From Deltaproteobacteria bacterium (lineage in GTDB: Bacteria > Desulfobacterota > Syntrophorhabdia > Syntrophorhabdales > Syntrophorhabdaceae), in NCBI GenBank assembly GCA_022711595.1, contig JAKLET010000017.1:18425-82424 (forward strand): a stretch of DNA of 64,000 nt, written 5' to 3'. Under the pieces are notes generated by a model. That model made no database searches, had not been told where the DNA came from, and was given only the letters and a program-made list of their open reading frames with translations. Below, one piece after another: positions 26,385 through 35,050 of the stretch. Position numbers and translations under genes: made by a program. Positions within the stretch are counted from its first letter, which is position 1; the number at the start of each line of letters is the position of its first letter.

Positions 26385-27581
26385 ATGATCGATGACCTGC
26401 TTTTGTCAAACGACAACAAGATCATATTTTTAATCCTTGACGGTCTCGGCGACATACCGAACCCGTCCTTCAACCTGCAGACCCCCCTTGAGGCCGCCAA
26501 AAAACCCAATCTTGACGGACTCGCGGCAAAAAGCGGCGTGCTCGGCAGGATCATACCCGTTGACATTGGTATCACGCCGGGCAGCGGACCGGGGCACTTG
26601 AGCCTTTTCGGTTACGATCCGATGGAGCATGAGATCGGCAGGGGGGTTCTTGAGGTCCTTGGTCTCAACATGGACCTTCGTGAGGGCGATCTGGCGGCGC
26701 GGGCCAATTTTTGCACCGTCAGGGACGGTGTGGTGACGGACCGCAGGGCAGGCAGGATCCCCACCGAGCAGACCGAGAGGCTCTGCGCGATGATAAGCGG
26801 CAGTGTCAGGGAAATAGAGGGCGTCGAGGTCATCATCAAGCCGGGCAAGTCCCACAGGTTCGCCGTCATATTCAGGGGCGCGGGATTGAGCGACAAGCTG
26901 ACCGACGCCGATCCCCACAAGGACAACAAGCCCTTTGCGTACACCCGGGCGAGATCGGAAGACGCCGACCTTACGGCCCGCGTGGTCAACGGCTTCATCG
27001 GTGCCGTCATGGACCTGCTCAAAGCTGAGCCCGTCGCCAACGCGGCGCTGCTTCGCGGGTTCTCCAGTATGCCCGATATAAAGCCGTTTACCGAAAAGTA
27101 CCGGATGAAGGCGCTTGCCATTGCCACATACCCAATGTACCGGGGTATAGCGAAGGTCCTCGGCATGGATGTCAGGCAGGAGCCTGCAGATTATGACGAG
27201 GCCGTGCGTATATTGAAGGAGAATTATAACGACTACCAGTTCTTTTTCTTCCATGTCAAAGAGACGGACCTTGCCGGCGAAGACGGCAATTTCGAAGAAA
27301 AAGTGAAGGCGATCGAGGAAGTCGACAGGATCGTTCCCGCGATATACGGCCTCGGACCGCAGGCGATGATCGTGACAGGCGATCATTCGACTCCCTGCCC
27401 GCTCAAAGGGCACAGCTGGCACCCCGTGCCTCTTCTGATAGTTACGAAGACGGGCGAGACTGACGGTCTCGCCTTCCATGAAAAGAATTGCGTCCGGGGA
27501 AGCGTCGGGACGATCTACAGCAAAGAGCTCATGCCTGCCGCCCTTGCTCACGGGATGCGGTTAGACAAGTACGGTGCTTAG
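26385..27581 (+). CDS. apgM: 2,3-bisphosphoglycerate-independent phosphoglycerate mutase, archaeal type (ApgM)
   Basis: 398 residues of the alkaline phosphatase superfamily. FLILDGLGD near residue 20 supplies the first metal Asp, ITPGSGPGHLSLFGYDP the nucleophilic Ser, and FFHVKETDLAGEDGNFEEKVKAIEEVD and VTGDHSTPCPLKGHSWHPVPLL the remaining metal ligands. The short size (about 400, not about 510) and these blocks place it with archaeal ApgM. It interconverts 3- and 2-phosphoglycerate. With the archaeal-type FBP enzyme it suggests an archaeal-like set of central carbon enzymes. Confidence 0.93.
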   Translation: MIDDLLLSNDNKIIFLILDGLGDIPNPSFNLQTPLEAAKKPNLDGLAAKSGVLGRIIPVDIGITPGSGPGHLSLFGYDPMEHEIGRGVLEVLGLNMDLREGDLAARANFCTVRDGVVTDRRAGRIPTEQTERLCAMISGSVREIEGVEVIIKPGKSHRFAVIFRGAGLSDKLTDADPHKDNKPFAYTRARSEDADLTARVVNGFIGAVMDLLKAEPVANAALLRGFSSMPDIKPFTEKYRMKALAIATYPMYRGIAKVLGMDVRQEPADYDEAVRILKENYNDYQFFFFHVKETDLAGEDGNFEEKVKAIEEVDRIVPAIYGLGPQAMIVTGDHSTPCPLKGHSWHPVPLLIVTKTGETDGLAFHEKNCVRGSVGTIYSKELMPAALAHGMRLDKYGA

Positions 27582-28266
27582 CTTTCTCAATTCAGCGGTA
27601 TCTCTCCTGTATCCGGAATCCTGTGTTGTCTGCGGCGCAGACGGCGATGTCCTTTGTATGAGTTGTACGGGTGAATTTCGCATGGTCGAGGACGATGCTG
27701 TATGCCCGGTATGCGGCAGGTGGCTGGGAACGCGGATCGTGTGCGGGGAATGCTCGGGCGCAAGGCGGTGGTTCGTGAGGGGGATCTACGGCTTCTATTA
27801 CGAAGGAAAACTTCGCGAGGCGATCCATGCCTTCAAGTTCAGCGGTGCAAAAAAGGTCGGAAGACGCCTTGTCCGTATTGTGGAGGACAGGATCAGGGCG
27901 CTCTCAAGCGGATTTGACTGTGTCGTGCCGGTTCCCGTGTCGGAAAAGAGGCTTAAAGAGAGGGGTTTCAATCAATCCTTCATCATCTCAAATGAGATAA
28001 AGGACATCACGGGTATCGATCTGGTCCACCATGCGCTCGTTAAACGGGTCCCGACGAAGGACCAGTTCAGTCTTTCCAGGCGTGAACGCGCAAGGAATAT
28101 CAAGGGCGCCTTCCAGGTGCGTGACACGTCCTGCGTGGCGGGCAGGCGCATTTTGCTTGTGGATGACCTTTTCACTACGGGGTACACTGCAGGGGAGGCC
28201 GCAAGGACGCTCAGGACGGCGGGCTGCCGGGATGTGGTTCTTTTTGCCCTCGCAAGGACACCGTAA
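27574..28266 (+). CDS. comF: ComF family phosphoribosyltransferase-like protein
   Basis: 230 residues from a GTG that overlaps apgM. Two N-terminal CxxC pairs (CVVCGADGDVLCMSC, CPVCGRW, CGEC) form zinc knuckles. The C-terminal PRTase fold contains VVPVPVSEKRLKERGFNQS and the PRPP-binding loop ILLVDDLFTTGYT. In competent bacteria ComF assists uptake of single-stranded DNA; elsewhere the role is unclear. The stop shares a base with the next start. Confidence 0.92.
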   Translation: MLSFLNSAVSLLYPESCVVCGADGDVLCMSCTGEFRMVEDDAVCPVCGRWLGTRIVCGECSGARRWFVRGIYGFYYEGKLREAIHAFKFSGAKKVGRRLVRIVEDRIRALSSGFDCVVPVPVSEKRLKERGFNQSFIISNEIKDITGIDLVHHALVKRVPTKDQFSLSRRERARNIKGAFQVRDTSCVAGRRILLVDDLFTTGYTAGEAARTLRTAGCRDVVLFALARTP

Positions 28267-31200
28267 TGAAGAAGATCATAATCATATTATCCGCCTGTGT
28301 CCTGCTGCTGGGGCTTGCCGTCCTTATTGCGGCATCTAATATGCCCGCTCTTTTTTCATATGTTCTCACCAGGACGGCAGGATTCAACATCGCGGTGGAA
28401 AAGGCGGACATTTCGATCGGCAGCGGAACGGTCGATATACGCCTTGGCAACGTGAAGCTTAAAGGACCCGCATCGGGCAGGTTGGCCCATGTGGCCGTGA
28501 AGATGTCCTTTTACCGCGGGATCTACCTGCAAAGACTGACGATAAAGGATTTCGACCTTGTTGTCGGCGATGTGAAGATGAAGAATGAGAGCTTTTCAAC
28601 GCCCATAGAGCTCCTTGAGATCAGCAAGGGCACCGTCACCGCGCAAAAACGCAGGCTTTTCATCGAATCTGTCGTTGCGGAGAATATAAACACTAAAAAA
28701 CCGCTCTTGTTCGCGGCGTCCATCATCGACCCCGATCATGCCGGAAAGGTCAAGGTCACCGGCAGCAGCACAATAGAGAAAAAGAAACATCACGTAAAAG
28801 GGACTGTTGAGGTCGATTCCTTCGGCCTCGAAAAGATCGACAGGACCCTGGGCGGGACCTTATACGGCAGCGGCGAATTCACATACATTGACGGTGTGTT
28901 GACGCTCACGGGTGATTGCGGATCGCCCCGGCTCAGCATATGGGACACCACATGGATGAAAAAGAAGCTCATTGTCGAAAAAGTGATGGCGACATCCACG
29001 ATCATTGTGCGGGGATCGGACGTGGAGGTCTCCGTTTACAATACCGCCTTTCGCGATGCGCCTTTTACGATCCTTATGAAAATGAAGGATTTTGCGTTCT
29101 CACGGCTGGAGATCACCTCGGGCTTTGTTCCCATGAAATATGTCAGGGAACATGTTCTGGTCGAGGGCATCGGTTACGACATCTGGGACTATATCCAGGA
29201 CGGATCACTGAAGATAAGGAAGATAACCTCTGAGTATAAGGGCCCCTTCAAGGCCGAACTGGAATTGAAGGACATCACGGGGGTTTATGAGGGCAAGCAC
29301 CTGACGGACATCGGGGGCATGCTGACCATCGAGGGAAGCAAGGGGAGTTTTTCCGGGATCAAGGGTGCTTTCAAGGCGAGCACTTTTTATGATTTTAACG
29401 GCACCATCGAGTTCGGGGAAAAACCCCGCATCCAGGGCGGCGGCAAGTACACCATCGATCTGACGCATGTGCACGAGTTCGCTGAGATGAAGGACATAAC
29501 ACTGCACAAAGGCACTGCGGAAGGAACAGTTGAGATAGACAGCGTGAAAGGCAAGGATGCCAGCCTTGGAGGCACCGGCAAAATAATAAATACGGAGCTT
29601 TCATGGAAAGAGCGCCCTTTTTCAGTGAGCGGCGCATACCGGCTGTCCGGGAGGGAGATCTCTTTCAGCCCCCTGCATGTGACCGGCAAAGAAACAAGTA
29701 TCGACTTGAGCGGCAAGCTCGGACCGAAAGGCATGAGCGCCGCCATGAAGGGGGATGTCGACGTCCGGCTTATAGAGGCCATTGTCGGGCATCCCATCAA
29801 AGCGTCCGGGAAAGCGCATCTTAACGGTCAGATAGCCGCCAGTGACGGACAGGTAAGGTGCGCCGGAGGCGTCAATATGGACGATCTTGCTTACGATATC
29901 CCGGGGTTTCTCCGAAAGACGAAGAATGTCCAGAGCAGGGCCCAGGTAAAGTTCACAAAGAAGAAAACAGGCGAGATAAATATCGATGAGCTCTCGGGCA
30001 ATCTCGACATCATAGGTGTCAGTGCCCGGGGCACGATAGATCCCGGCAGAAAGATCGACGGCCACATCAGCGTCCAGGCCCATGAACTGGGCAGGGCGTC
30101 GAAGCTTTTTTATCTCGACGAAGACATCAAGGGCGGAGATCTTTCCATCGATATCGCAGTGAAGGACCTCAAATTTCCCCTTGTATCGCTCCCGAATTTG
30201 ACCGGCACCGCAAGTATAAAAAAAGGTTTCATTAAGCTTCCGGGGATGCAAAAGGCCATGAGGAACATTGATCTTGCCGCAGATTTCCGGGGCGGGGACT
30301 TTGATATAACCTTGAACGGGCTCACCTGTGGAAAGAGCGTTCTGAAAAAGGCCACCCTGGGCGTGAAAGGCCTTGAGGCCCCTAAATTCAACCTTGTGGT
30401 CAGTATGGTCAGTCTGGACACCGGTGACTTCAAGGGCGGCAAGGAGTTCAGGATAACAGGAATTAAAAAGGAGAGTGTTCTTGCGCGCGCCGGCGGCAAC
30501 ATATCGCTTCGCGCGAAAGACTGCACCTTCGGCAAAGTGCCCGGGAAGGACCTCGAAATAAACGCCTTCATGACGGACAGGAAGATAAACATCTCCGAGA
30601 TGAAGCTGCGCATTTTTGATGGTGAAACGGATGCAAAAGGCATGATCGATCTTTCAGGGCAGGTCCCGTACCTGTATACCAACGCAAGGATGGCTAAGGT
30701 GCACGCAGGGATTTTCATGGCCTCCTTCGGCAGCACGTCCCAGGATATCTCCGGCAGCGGCCTTATCATGGGGAGTCTCAAGACAGAGGGAACGACCGGC
30801 AAGGAGCTTGCGGCCAACCTTAGCGGAGAGGCATCTGTTTACAGCAGGGACGGTGTCATAAAGAAATGGAACCTTCTTTCGAAGATCTTTGCCCTTTTGA
30901 ATGTCTATGATCTTGTGCGCGGCAAGATAGATTTCGGGAAGGACGGTCTGTCGTACAGAAAAATGGGCGCATCTTTCACTGTCAACAAGGGCGTTTTCCA
31001 CACGAACAACTTCCTTCTCGACAGCACTTCAATGGTAATCACGGGCGCCGGCGACCTGGACGTGAACAAAAAGACCATAGACGGCACCCTCGAGGTGTCC
31101 CCCCTCGTTGCCCTCGACAGGACGATCGACAAGATACCGGTGGTGAGGAGCATACTGAAGAACAAGAACAAGGGTTTTTTATATGTGACATACAATGTCA

Positions 31201-31316
31201 CCGGTCCCTTCGACGACCCCGACATCAGCACGAACTACGTGGGGACGGTGGGTACAAAAACACTTGAGATCCTGAGGAACATACTGGTATTTCCAAAGGA
31301 GGTCTTCGAAAAATGA
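28266..31316 (+). CDS. AsmA-like/YhdP-type envelope protein
   Basis: 1016 residues. One N-terminal transmembrane helix (about 5-25) is followed by a long periplasmic region of repeated beta strands, with the pattern of an AsmA N-terminal domain (KADISIGSGTVDIRLGNVKLKGP) and an AsmA-like C-terminal region (SASGDLDVNKKTIDGTLEVSPL-type block near residue 920). Such proteins form hydrophobic grooves that move phospholipids between membranes. Overlaps the DUF2520 gene by four bases. Lipid transport is inferred from the family. Confidence 0.82.
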   Translation: MKKIIIILSACVLLLGLAVLIAASNMPALFSYVLTRTAGFNIAVEKADISIGSGTVDIRLGNVKLKGPASGRLAHVAVKMSFYRGIYLQRLTIKDFDLVVGDVKMKNESFSTPIELLEISKGTVTAQKRRLFIESVVAENINTKKPLLFAASIIDPDHAGKVKVTGSSTIEKKKHHVKGTVEVDSFGLEKIDRTLGGTLYGSGEFTYIDGVLTLTGDCGSPRLSIWDTTWMKKKLIVEKVMATSTIIVRGSDVEVSVYNTAFRDAPFTILMKMKDFAFSRLEITSGFVPMKYVREHVLVEGIGYDIWDYIQDGSLKIRKITSEYKGPFKAELELKDITGVYEGKHLTDIGGMLTIEGSKGSFSGIKGAFKASTFYDFNGTIEFGEKPRIQGGGKYTIDLTHVHEFAEMKDITLHKGTAEGTVEIDSVKGKDASLGGTGKIINTELSWKERPFSVSGAYRLSGREISFSPLHVTGKETSIDLSGKLGPKGMSAAMKGDVDVRLIEAIVGHPIKASGKAHLNGQIAASDGQVRCAGGVNMDDLAYDIPGFLRKTKNVQSRAQVKFTKKKTGEINIDELSGNLDIIGVSARGTIDPGRKIDGHISVQAHELGRASKLFYLDEDIKGGDLSIDIAVKDLKFPLVSLPNLTGTASIKKGFIKLPGMQKAMRNIDLAADFRGGDFDITLNGLTCGKSVLKKATLGVKGLEAPKFNLVVSMVSLDTGDFKGGKEFRITGIKKESVLARAGGNISLRAKDCTFGKVPGKDLEINAFMTDRKINISEMKLRIFDGETDAKGMIDLSGQVPYLYTNARMAKVHAGIFMASFGSTSQDISGSGLIMGSLKTEGTTGKELAANLSGEASVYSRDGVIKKWNLLSKIFALLNVYDLVRGKIDFGKDGLSYRKMGASFTVNKGVFHTNNFLLDSTSMVITGAGDLDVNKKTIDGTLEVSPLVALDRTIDKIPVVRSILKNKNKGFLYVTYNVTGPFDDPDISTNYVGTVGTKTLEILRNILVFPKEVFEK

Positions 31317-32176
31317 GAATAGGGATAATAGGAGCAGGGAAAGTGGGCATATCCATCGGGTACGTCCTGAAGAACAACGGCATGGATGTTGTCGCCCTTT
31401 CCGACCGCCGCACCGCCGCTCTTGACACGGCCAGGGGACTGCTCGGGGTCGACATGGTCTACACCTCGGACAACCTGGAGGTGGTCGGCAGCGCAGACGT
31501 CATAGCCCTTACGACGCAGGACAGGGTGATACAAGACGTTGTCCGTGAGATCAACGACAGGGCCGAGGACCTTGCGGGAAAACTTTTTTTCCATACAAGC
31601 GGGGCCGATCCTTGCTCCATTCTGATGCCGCTTGACGAAAAGGGCGCCCATCTCGGTTCACTCCACCCGCTGCAGACCTTTCCCGATATAGAGAGCGCGA
31701 TCGATGTTCTGCCGGATACGAGCATATTCATCGAAGGTGATGATAAGGCCCGTGAGATACTGCGCTTCATCGGCGAAAACCTCGGGGCGAAGGTGCACGC
31801 CATCGAAAGCGCTGACAAGGTGCTGTATCACCTTGCCGCTGTCACCGTCTGCAATCTCCTTTCCGCACTCATGTACACGGGGGTTGGGGTCATGGAAAGG
31901 ATCGGTATCGGTCTGGAACCCTTTATCCCCATCATCAGGGCAACGATGAAGAACATAGAGAACAAGGGCCCTCTTGCCGCATTGACAGGCCCTATCATGC
32001 GCGGCGATGACAGTACGGTAAGGGCCCACATTGAGGCGATAAGGCCGATGCCCCTCCATGAAGAGATATACAGGGCGCTTTCCCGGATGGCCCTTGAGAT
32101 GTCAGTCAGGAACGGGGCCCTGGATGAAGACCGGCGGGAGGCGATGCGCCGGGCCCTTGAAGGCAAAGATGAATAG
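31313..32176 (+). CDS. Rossmann-like and DUF2520 domain protein
   Basis: 287 residues. N-terminal dinucleotide-binding motif GIIGAGKVGISIG at residues 3-15, a strand VALSDR with an acidic end, then FFHTSGADPCSILMPL and LGSLHPLQTFP, which mark the family of Rossmann/DUF2520 proteins related to F420-dependent NADP reductases and 6-phosphogluconate dehydrogenase-like enzymes. The C-terminal helical DUF2520 domain includes LAAVTVCNLLSALM. The substrate is unknown. Coupled with asmA upstream and the sirtuin downstream (8-bp overlap). Confidence 0.85.
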   Translation: MRIGIIGAGKVGISIGYVLKNNGMDVVALSDRRTAALDTARGLLGVDMVYTSDNLEVVGSADVIALTTQDRVIQDVVREINDRAEDLAGKLFFHTSGADPCSILMPLDEKGAHLGSLHPLQTFPDIESAIDVLPDTSIFIEGDDKAREILRFIGENLGAKVHAIESADKVLYHLAAVTVCNLLSALMYTGVGVMERIGIGLEPFIPIIRATMKNIENKGPLAALTGPIMRGDDSTVRAHIEAIRPMPLHEEIYRALSRMALEMSVRNGALDEDRREAMRRALEGKDE

Positions 32177-32912
32177 GGGGGATATCGGAAAGGCCGTCGG
32201 GAAGCTTGCCGGCGCGAAGTCCCTGCTTGTAATAACCGGGGCAGGCATCTCCGCGGAAAGCGGCATCCCGACGTTCCGGGGCAGCGACGGGTTGTGGAAT
32301 AACCACCGGGCCGAGGACCTGGCCACGCCGTCGGCGTTCGAGCGCGACCCCGCTGTCGTCTGGCAATGGTACGACTGGCGCCGCGGCATCATAGCAAAGG
32401 CCATGCCCAACCCGGGACACCTTGCCATAAAAGACCTTGAGGGCATGTTCGGACATTTCCTGCTGATCACACAGAACGTGGACGGTCTCCATGAACGCTC
32501 GGGTATCAGAAATATTATCGAGATACACGGGAACCTGTGGCGCGTGCGTTGCGTCCGGGACGGGCGCGGGAGCATGCTCATGGATGTGCCCCTGAAAGAG
32601 GTACCGCCCCGCTGCGCGTGCGGCGCGCTTTTGCGTCCGGACGTCGTCTGGTTCGGCGAGTCCATCCCGGGCGAGGCTTTGCGGAGGTCTTTCCAGGCGC
32701 TTGAGGCCTGCGATGTCCTCCTGGTCGTCGGAACCTCGGGCGTTGTGTATCCCGTGGCCTCCTTCCCCGAAGAGGTCAAAGGCAACGGCGGCTTTGTCAT
32801 CGAGATCAATATGGAAGAAACACCCATAACCCGCGCGGCCGACGTGTCGCTTTTCGGCCGCAGCGGAGACATCCTCCCGGAGATAGTGAAGGAATTAAAA
32901 AAATCAAGGTGA
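32169..32912 (+). CDS. cobB: NAD-dependent protein deacylase, Sir2 family class III-like
   Basis: 247 residues. GAGISAESGIPTFRG binds NAD near residue 27, QNVDGLHERSG near 102 and the catalytic H120 in EIHGNLWRVRC are intact. Y68-x-x-R71 (YDWR) matches the acyl-pocket pair of class III sirtuins, so desuccinylation or demalonylation is likely. The zinc knuckles are reduced: the first pair has one Cys (CVRD) and the second reads CAC. E. coli CobB is also irregular here. ATG 32169 is chosen because the longer frame lies inside the preceding gene. The stop falls at the start of an intergenic repeat. Confidence 0.9.
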   Translation: MNRGDIGKAVGKLAGAKSLLVITGAGISAESGIPTFRGSDGLWNNHRAEDLATPSAFERDPAVVWQWYDWRRGIIAKAMPNPGHLAIKDLEGMFGHFLLITQNVDGLHERSGIRNIIEIHGNLWRVRCVRDGRGSMLMDVPLKEVPPRCACGALLRPDVVWFGESIPGEALRRSFQALEACDVLLVVGTSGVVYPVASFPEEVKGNGGFVIEINMEETPITRAADVSLFGRSGDILPEIVKELKKSR

Positions 32913-33763
32913 TGGGTCATGGGAAATATGAAGGCAGCTTGAGCCGCTTGAATGCTTGAACAGCTTGAACGTGTGAGTGAATGAATAAAAACGTTTTTAC
33001 CATGACCCATAACCCACTGCTGTCCAAAATAATTCATTTCCCAAAGTGTTCTCCTTATAAAACAACGCCTCAGAACAGGCAGATCCCCCGCTGCGGAACG
33101 AGGTTGTCTGTTTGACGTTAAAAACCAAAGAAAAAACCAAAAGACCATGTCTCACGCCCGTTCCCCGCATAAAGCGGGGTCACTGGAGGCAAAGGAGCCT
33201 GGGGAGAAAACTTTAAAACATGCGGCCGGATCTTAACATCTGGTCATAGGTGATAGGTTATGGGTTATGGGAAAACCGTCCTTCCTATGACCTATCACCA
33301 CGAACCCATTACCTGTCTTTTTCTGTCCGCAGTCCGATCGCCCTGTAACGGGCGATAATAAAACGATCGTGGACAACACTCCTACCGTATATCCGTCAGG
33401 TATTATGTGCTGGCAAAGGTTTCTTTACCATCCCGCACACATCTTCCTCCTTATGCTCCCCTGCCTCCAGAGAGGAGCGAAACGACGAACGGGCGTGAGA
33501 TGAGTCTTTTGGTTTTTTTCTTACGCTTTACGCCTGACGCTTCACGGTCTTGGTTGAGCGGGCATGAGATAAAGACAGTTCCAGAGTTCCAGTGTTTGAA
33601 TGTTCCAGGGGAAAGAAAAAAAGCCACTCTTTTTTAAACCCTTTCACAAACCCTAAAACATTCAAACTCAAACCGTTTTTTTATTTGACCGTAAAAGCCT
33701 CCCGAAAAACAATTTAAAAAGTAATATATCCATGGATCGAATTTTATTATTGGGGGGGGGTTC
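32913..33763. repeat. 850-bp gene-free region built of nested dyad repeats
   Basis: No credible gene is seen. It holds (i) a dyad at 32908-33016, with outer arms GGGTCATGGG and CCATGACCCATAACCCA around 9-bp GCTTGA units; (ii) inverted arms of about 35 bp at about 33125-33163 and 33489-33523 sharing CCAAAAGAC and CTCACGCCCGTT; (iii) a 6-bp hairpin CCCCGC/GCGGGG at 33163-33179; (iv) a 7-bp-unit dyad GGTCATA/CCTATGA at 33242-33333; (v) a heptamer array CTTACGC-TTTACGC-CTGACGC at 33521-33550; and (vi) 8-bp-like units AGTTCCAG at 33578-33612. Confidence 0.65.
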
Positions 33764-34087
33764 ATGGAAGAAGATCGTGCAAATGATGGATCATCGGTGG
33801 AGAAAGGACGGAGGAGGGACAGCTCCGCAGAGGTTTCGGCGGCCTCCAGATCGCTGCTTTTCGCGGCATGGGGGATCTTTTTGATGTTTATAGCCCTCAA
33901 TCCGCTGGGGTTGTTCATGATGCTGTATATCCTTGCGGTCCCCGCGTGGGCTATGGGCTGTGCCGGTCTTTACTATGGCATAAGGTCGCTGGCAAAACGG
34001 CAGGGGGCAAGGCCCGTTGCCGTCGTCGGGATCGTTCTGAACTTGTTTGTCGTATTGCTGCCGTTGTATCCGCTTGTCGCGGGATAA
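33764..34087 (+). CDS. Small membrane protein, DUF4190-like
   Basis: 107 residues. The first 30 are charged and probably cytoplasmic, followed by two or three hydrophobic spans (about 33-50, 52-72, 85-105). GLYYGIRSLAKRQGARPVAVVGIVLNL between the last two resembles DUF4190 small membrane proteins. A GGGGGG tract lies just before the ATG. The gene is 15 bp upstream of a soluble hydrolase-like gene and is probably co-transcribed. No function is known. Confidence 0.6.
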   Translation: MEEDRANDGSSVEKGRRRDSSAEVSAASRSLLFAAWGIFLMFIALNPLGLFMMLYILAVPAWAMGCAGLYYGIRSLAKRQGARPVAVVGIVLNLFVVLLPLYPLVAG

Positions 34088-34102
34088 AAAAAGGAGGGTC
34101 AT

Positions 34103-34678
34103 ATGAATGGTTACAAGGCACGGGTCTATTACGATCTTGAAGGCATGCCGCACACATGGGTGAGGCTTTCCGCGCCTGACGGCGAAAGCGAGACAAGGGG
34201 GTTTGCCCCCGCGGTATATTCGCCGATATGGAAAGGCAGGGTGAAAGACGACGCAGATCATGAATGGACGCTCTACAGGGAGTATGACATCTCTGAGGCG
34301 CAATACCGCGATATGAAGGGTGTCATAGAAAACTGGGGACGGGGCGAAATGAAATATATATTCGGTCAGCGTGATTGCCGCGATCTTGTCCACGATGTGA
34401 TGGCGAAGCGTGGAGGATATGACGGTGCCAGCGGATACAGCTTCAACAGCCAGTCCCACATCGGCTTCACCGTTGAGGGGAGCCTTTCCATATTCAAAGA
34501 GCTTGGAAGGGACCAGAGCCTGGTGAACGATATTTCGGCGAAGATACACTCCCAGGGAGACAGTTATGGCCTCCTCGATGAGGCGGGGATACAGGATGCC
34601 TTCGACAGCGGCTACTGGCCCGGCGTGTATGGACAGGAGGATGACAACCCTTATGGTCCGCCGGGAATGACACCTTAA
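34103..34678 (+). CDS. Hypothetical protein, possible papain-like His/Cys enzyme
   Basis: 191 residues without signal peptide. I do not recognise a named family. The N-terminus has PHTWVRLSAPDGESETRGFAP (H17) and a later FGQRDCRDLVHDVM (C92); this order, a His in a strand-Trp context and then a Cys starting a helix, recalls permuted papain-like hydrolases (NlpC/P60-like and effector amidases). The C-terminus is Pro/Gly-rich and acidic. AAGGAGG lies before the ATG. It follows the small membrane protein at 33764 and could form a pair with it. The function is inferred only. Confidence 0.5.
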   Translation: MNGYKARVYYDLEGMPHTWVRLSAPDGESETRGFAPAVYSPIWKGRVKDDADHEWTLYREYDISEAQYRDMKGVIENWGRGEMKYIFGQRDCRDLVHDVMAKRGGYDGASGYSFNSQSHIGFTVEGSLSIFKELGRDQSLVNDISAKIHSQGDSYGLLDEAGIQDAFDSGYWPGVYGQEDDNPYGPPGMTP

Positions 34679-35050
34679 AAACAGTTCCAGGGTTCCGGAG
34701 TTTGAAAGTTTGTAAAGCGATACAGAAAAACTAATCATTTTCTTTGAAATGTTTCACAGACATTCAAATTCTGGAACTTTTTTGATATTATCCCGCTTTC
34801 AAACTCTGTTGTCTCCAGTGAGGAATGAAATGACGAACGCGCGTGAAACAAGGTCTTTTTGGCATTTTTTTACTCCTTACCCCTTACTCCTTACGGTCTC
34901 ACGCGCTTTACGCTTTACGGTCCATTGATTGCTTGAACGGAAGAAATAATAGAAACCTGAGAAGACGGCTGAAACAGCTGAAACGATTGGGACGGTTGCG
35001 GCTGCTCTCTTTTTGCTTTACGCCCATCGTTTTACGGCTATAATTATCAA
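34679..35050. repeat. Gene-free stretch of degenerate heptamer and nonamer arrays
   Basis: Contains AGTTCCAG/CTGGAACT arms (34682-34780), a copy of the CTCCAG-GACGAACG-GCGTGA element (34812-34841) also present at about 33466-33503, and a clear 7-bp array ACTCCTT-ACCCCTT-ACTCCTT-ACGGTCT (about 34871-34898) running into TTTACGC-TTTACGG. From 34930 come units such as GCTGAAACA. The last units lie within 20 bp of the next start codon. Confidence 0.6.

Noticed and set aside
26430..27551. Antisense open frame of 373 codons opposite apgM
   Set aside because: Shadow of a well-recognised enzyme gene; no start signal or family pattern.
33407..33637. Possible 76-residue gene in the 850-bp gap
   Set aside because: It overlaps the repeat element copy and heptamer array, has no ribosome binding site and no recognisable pattern.
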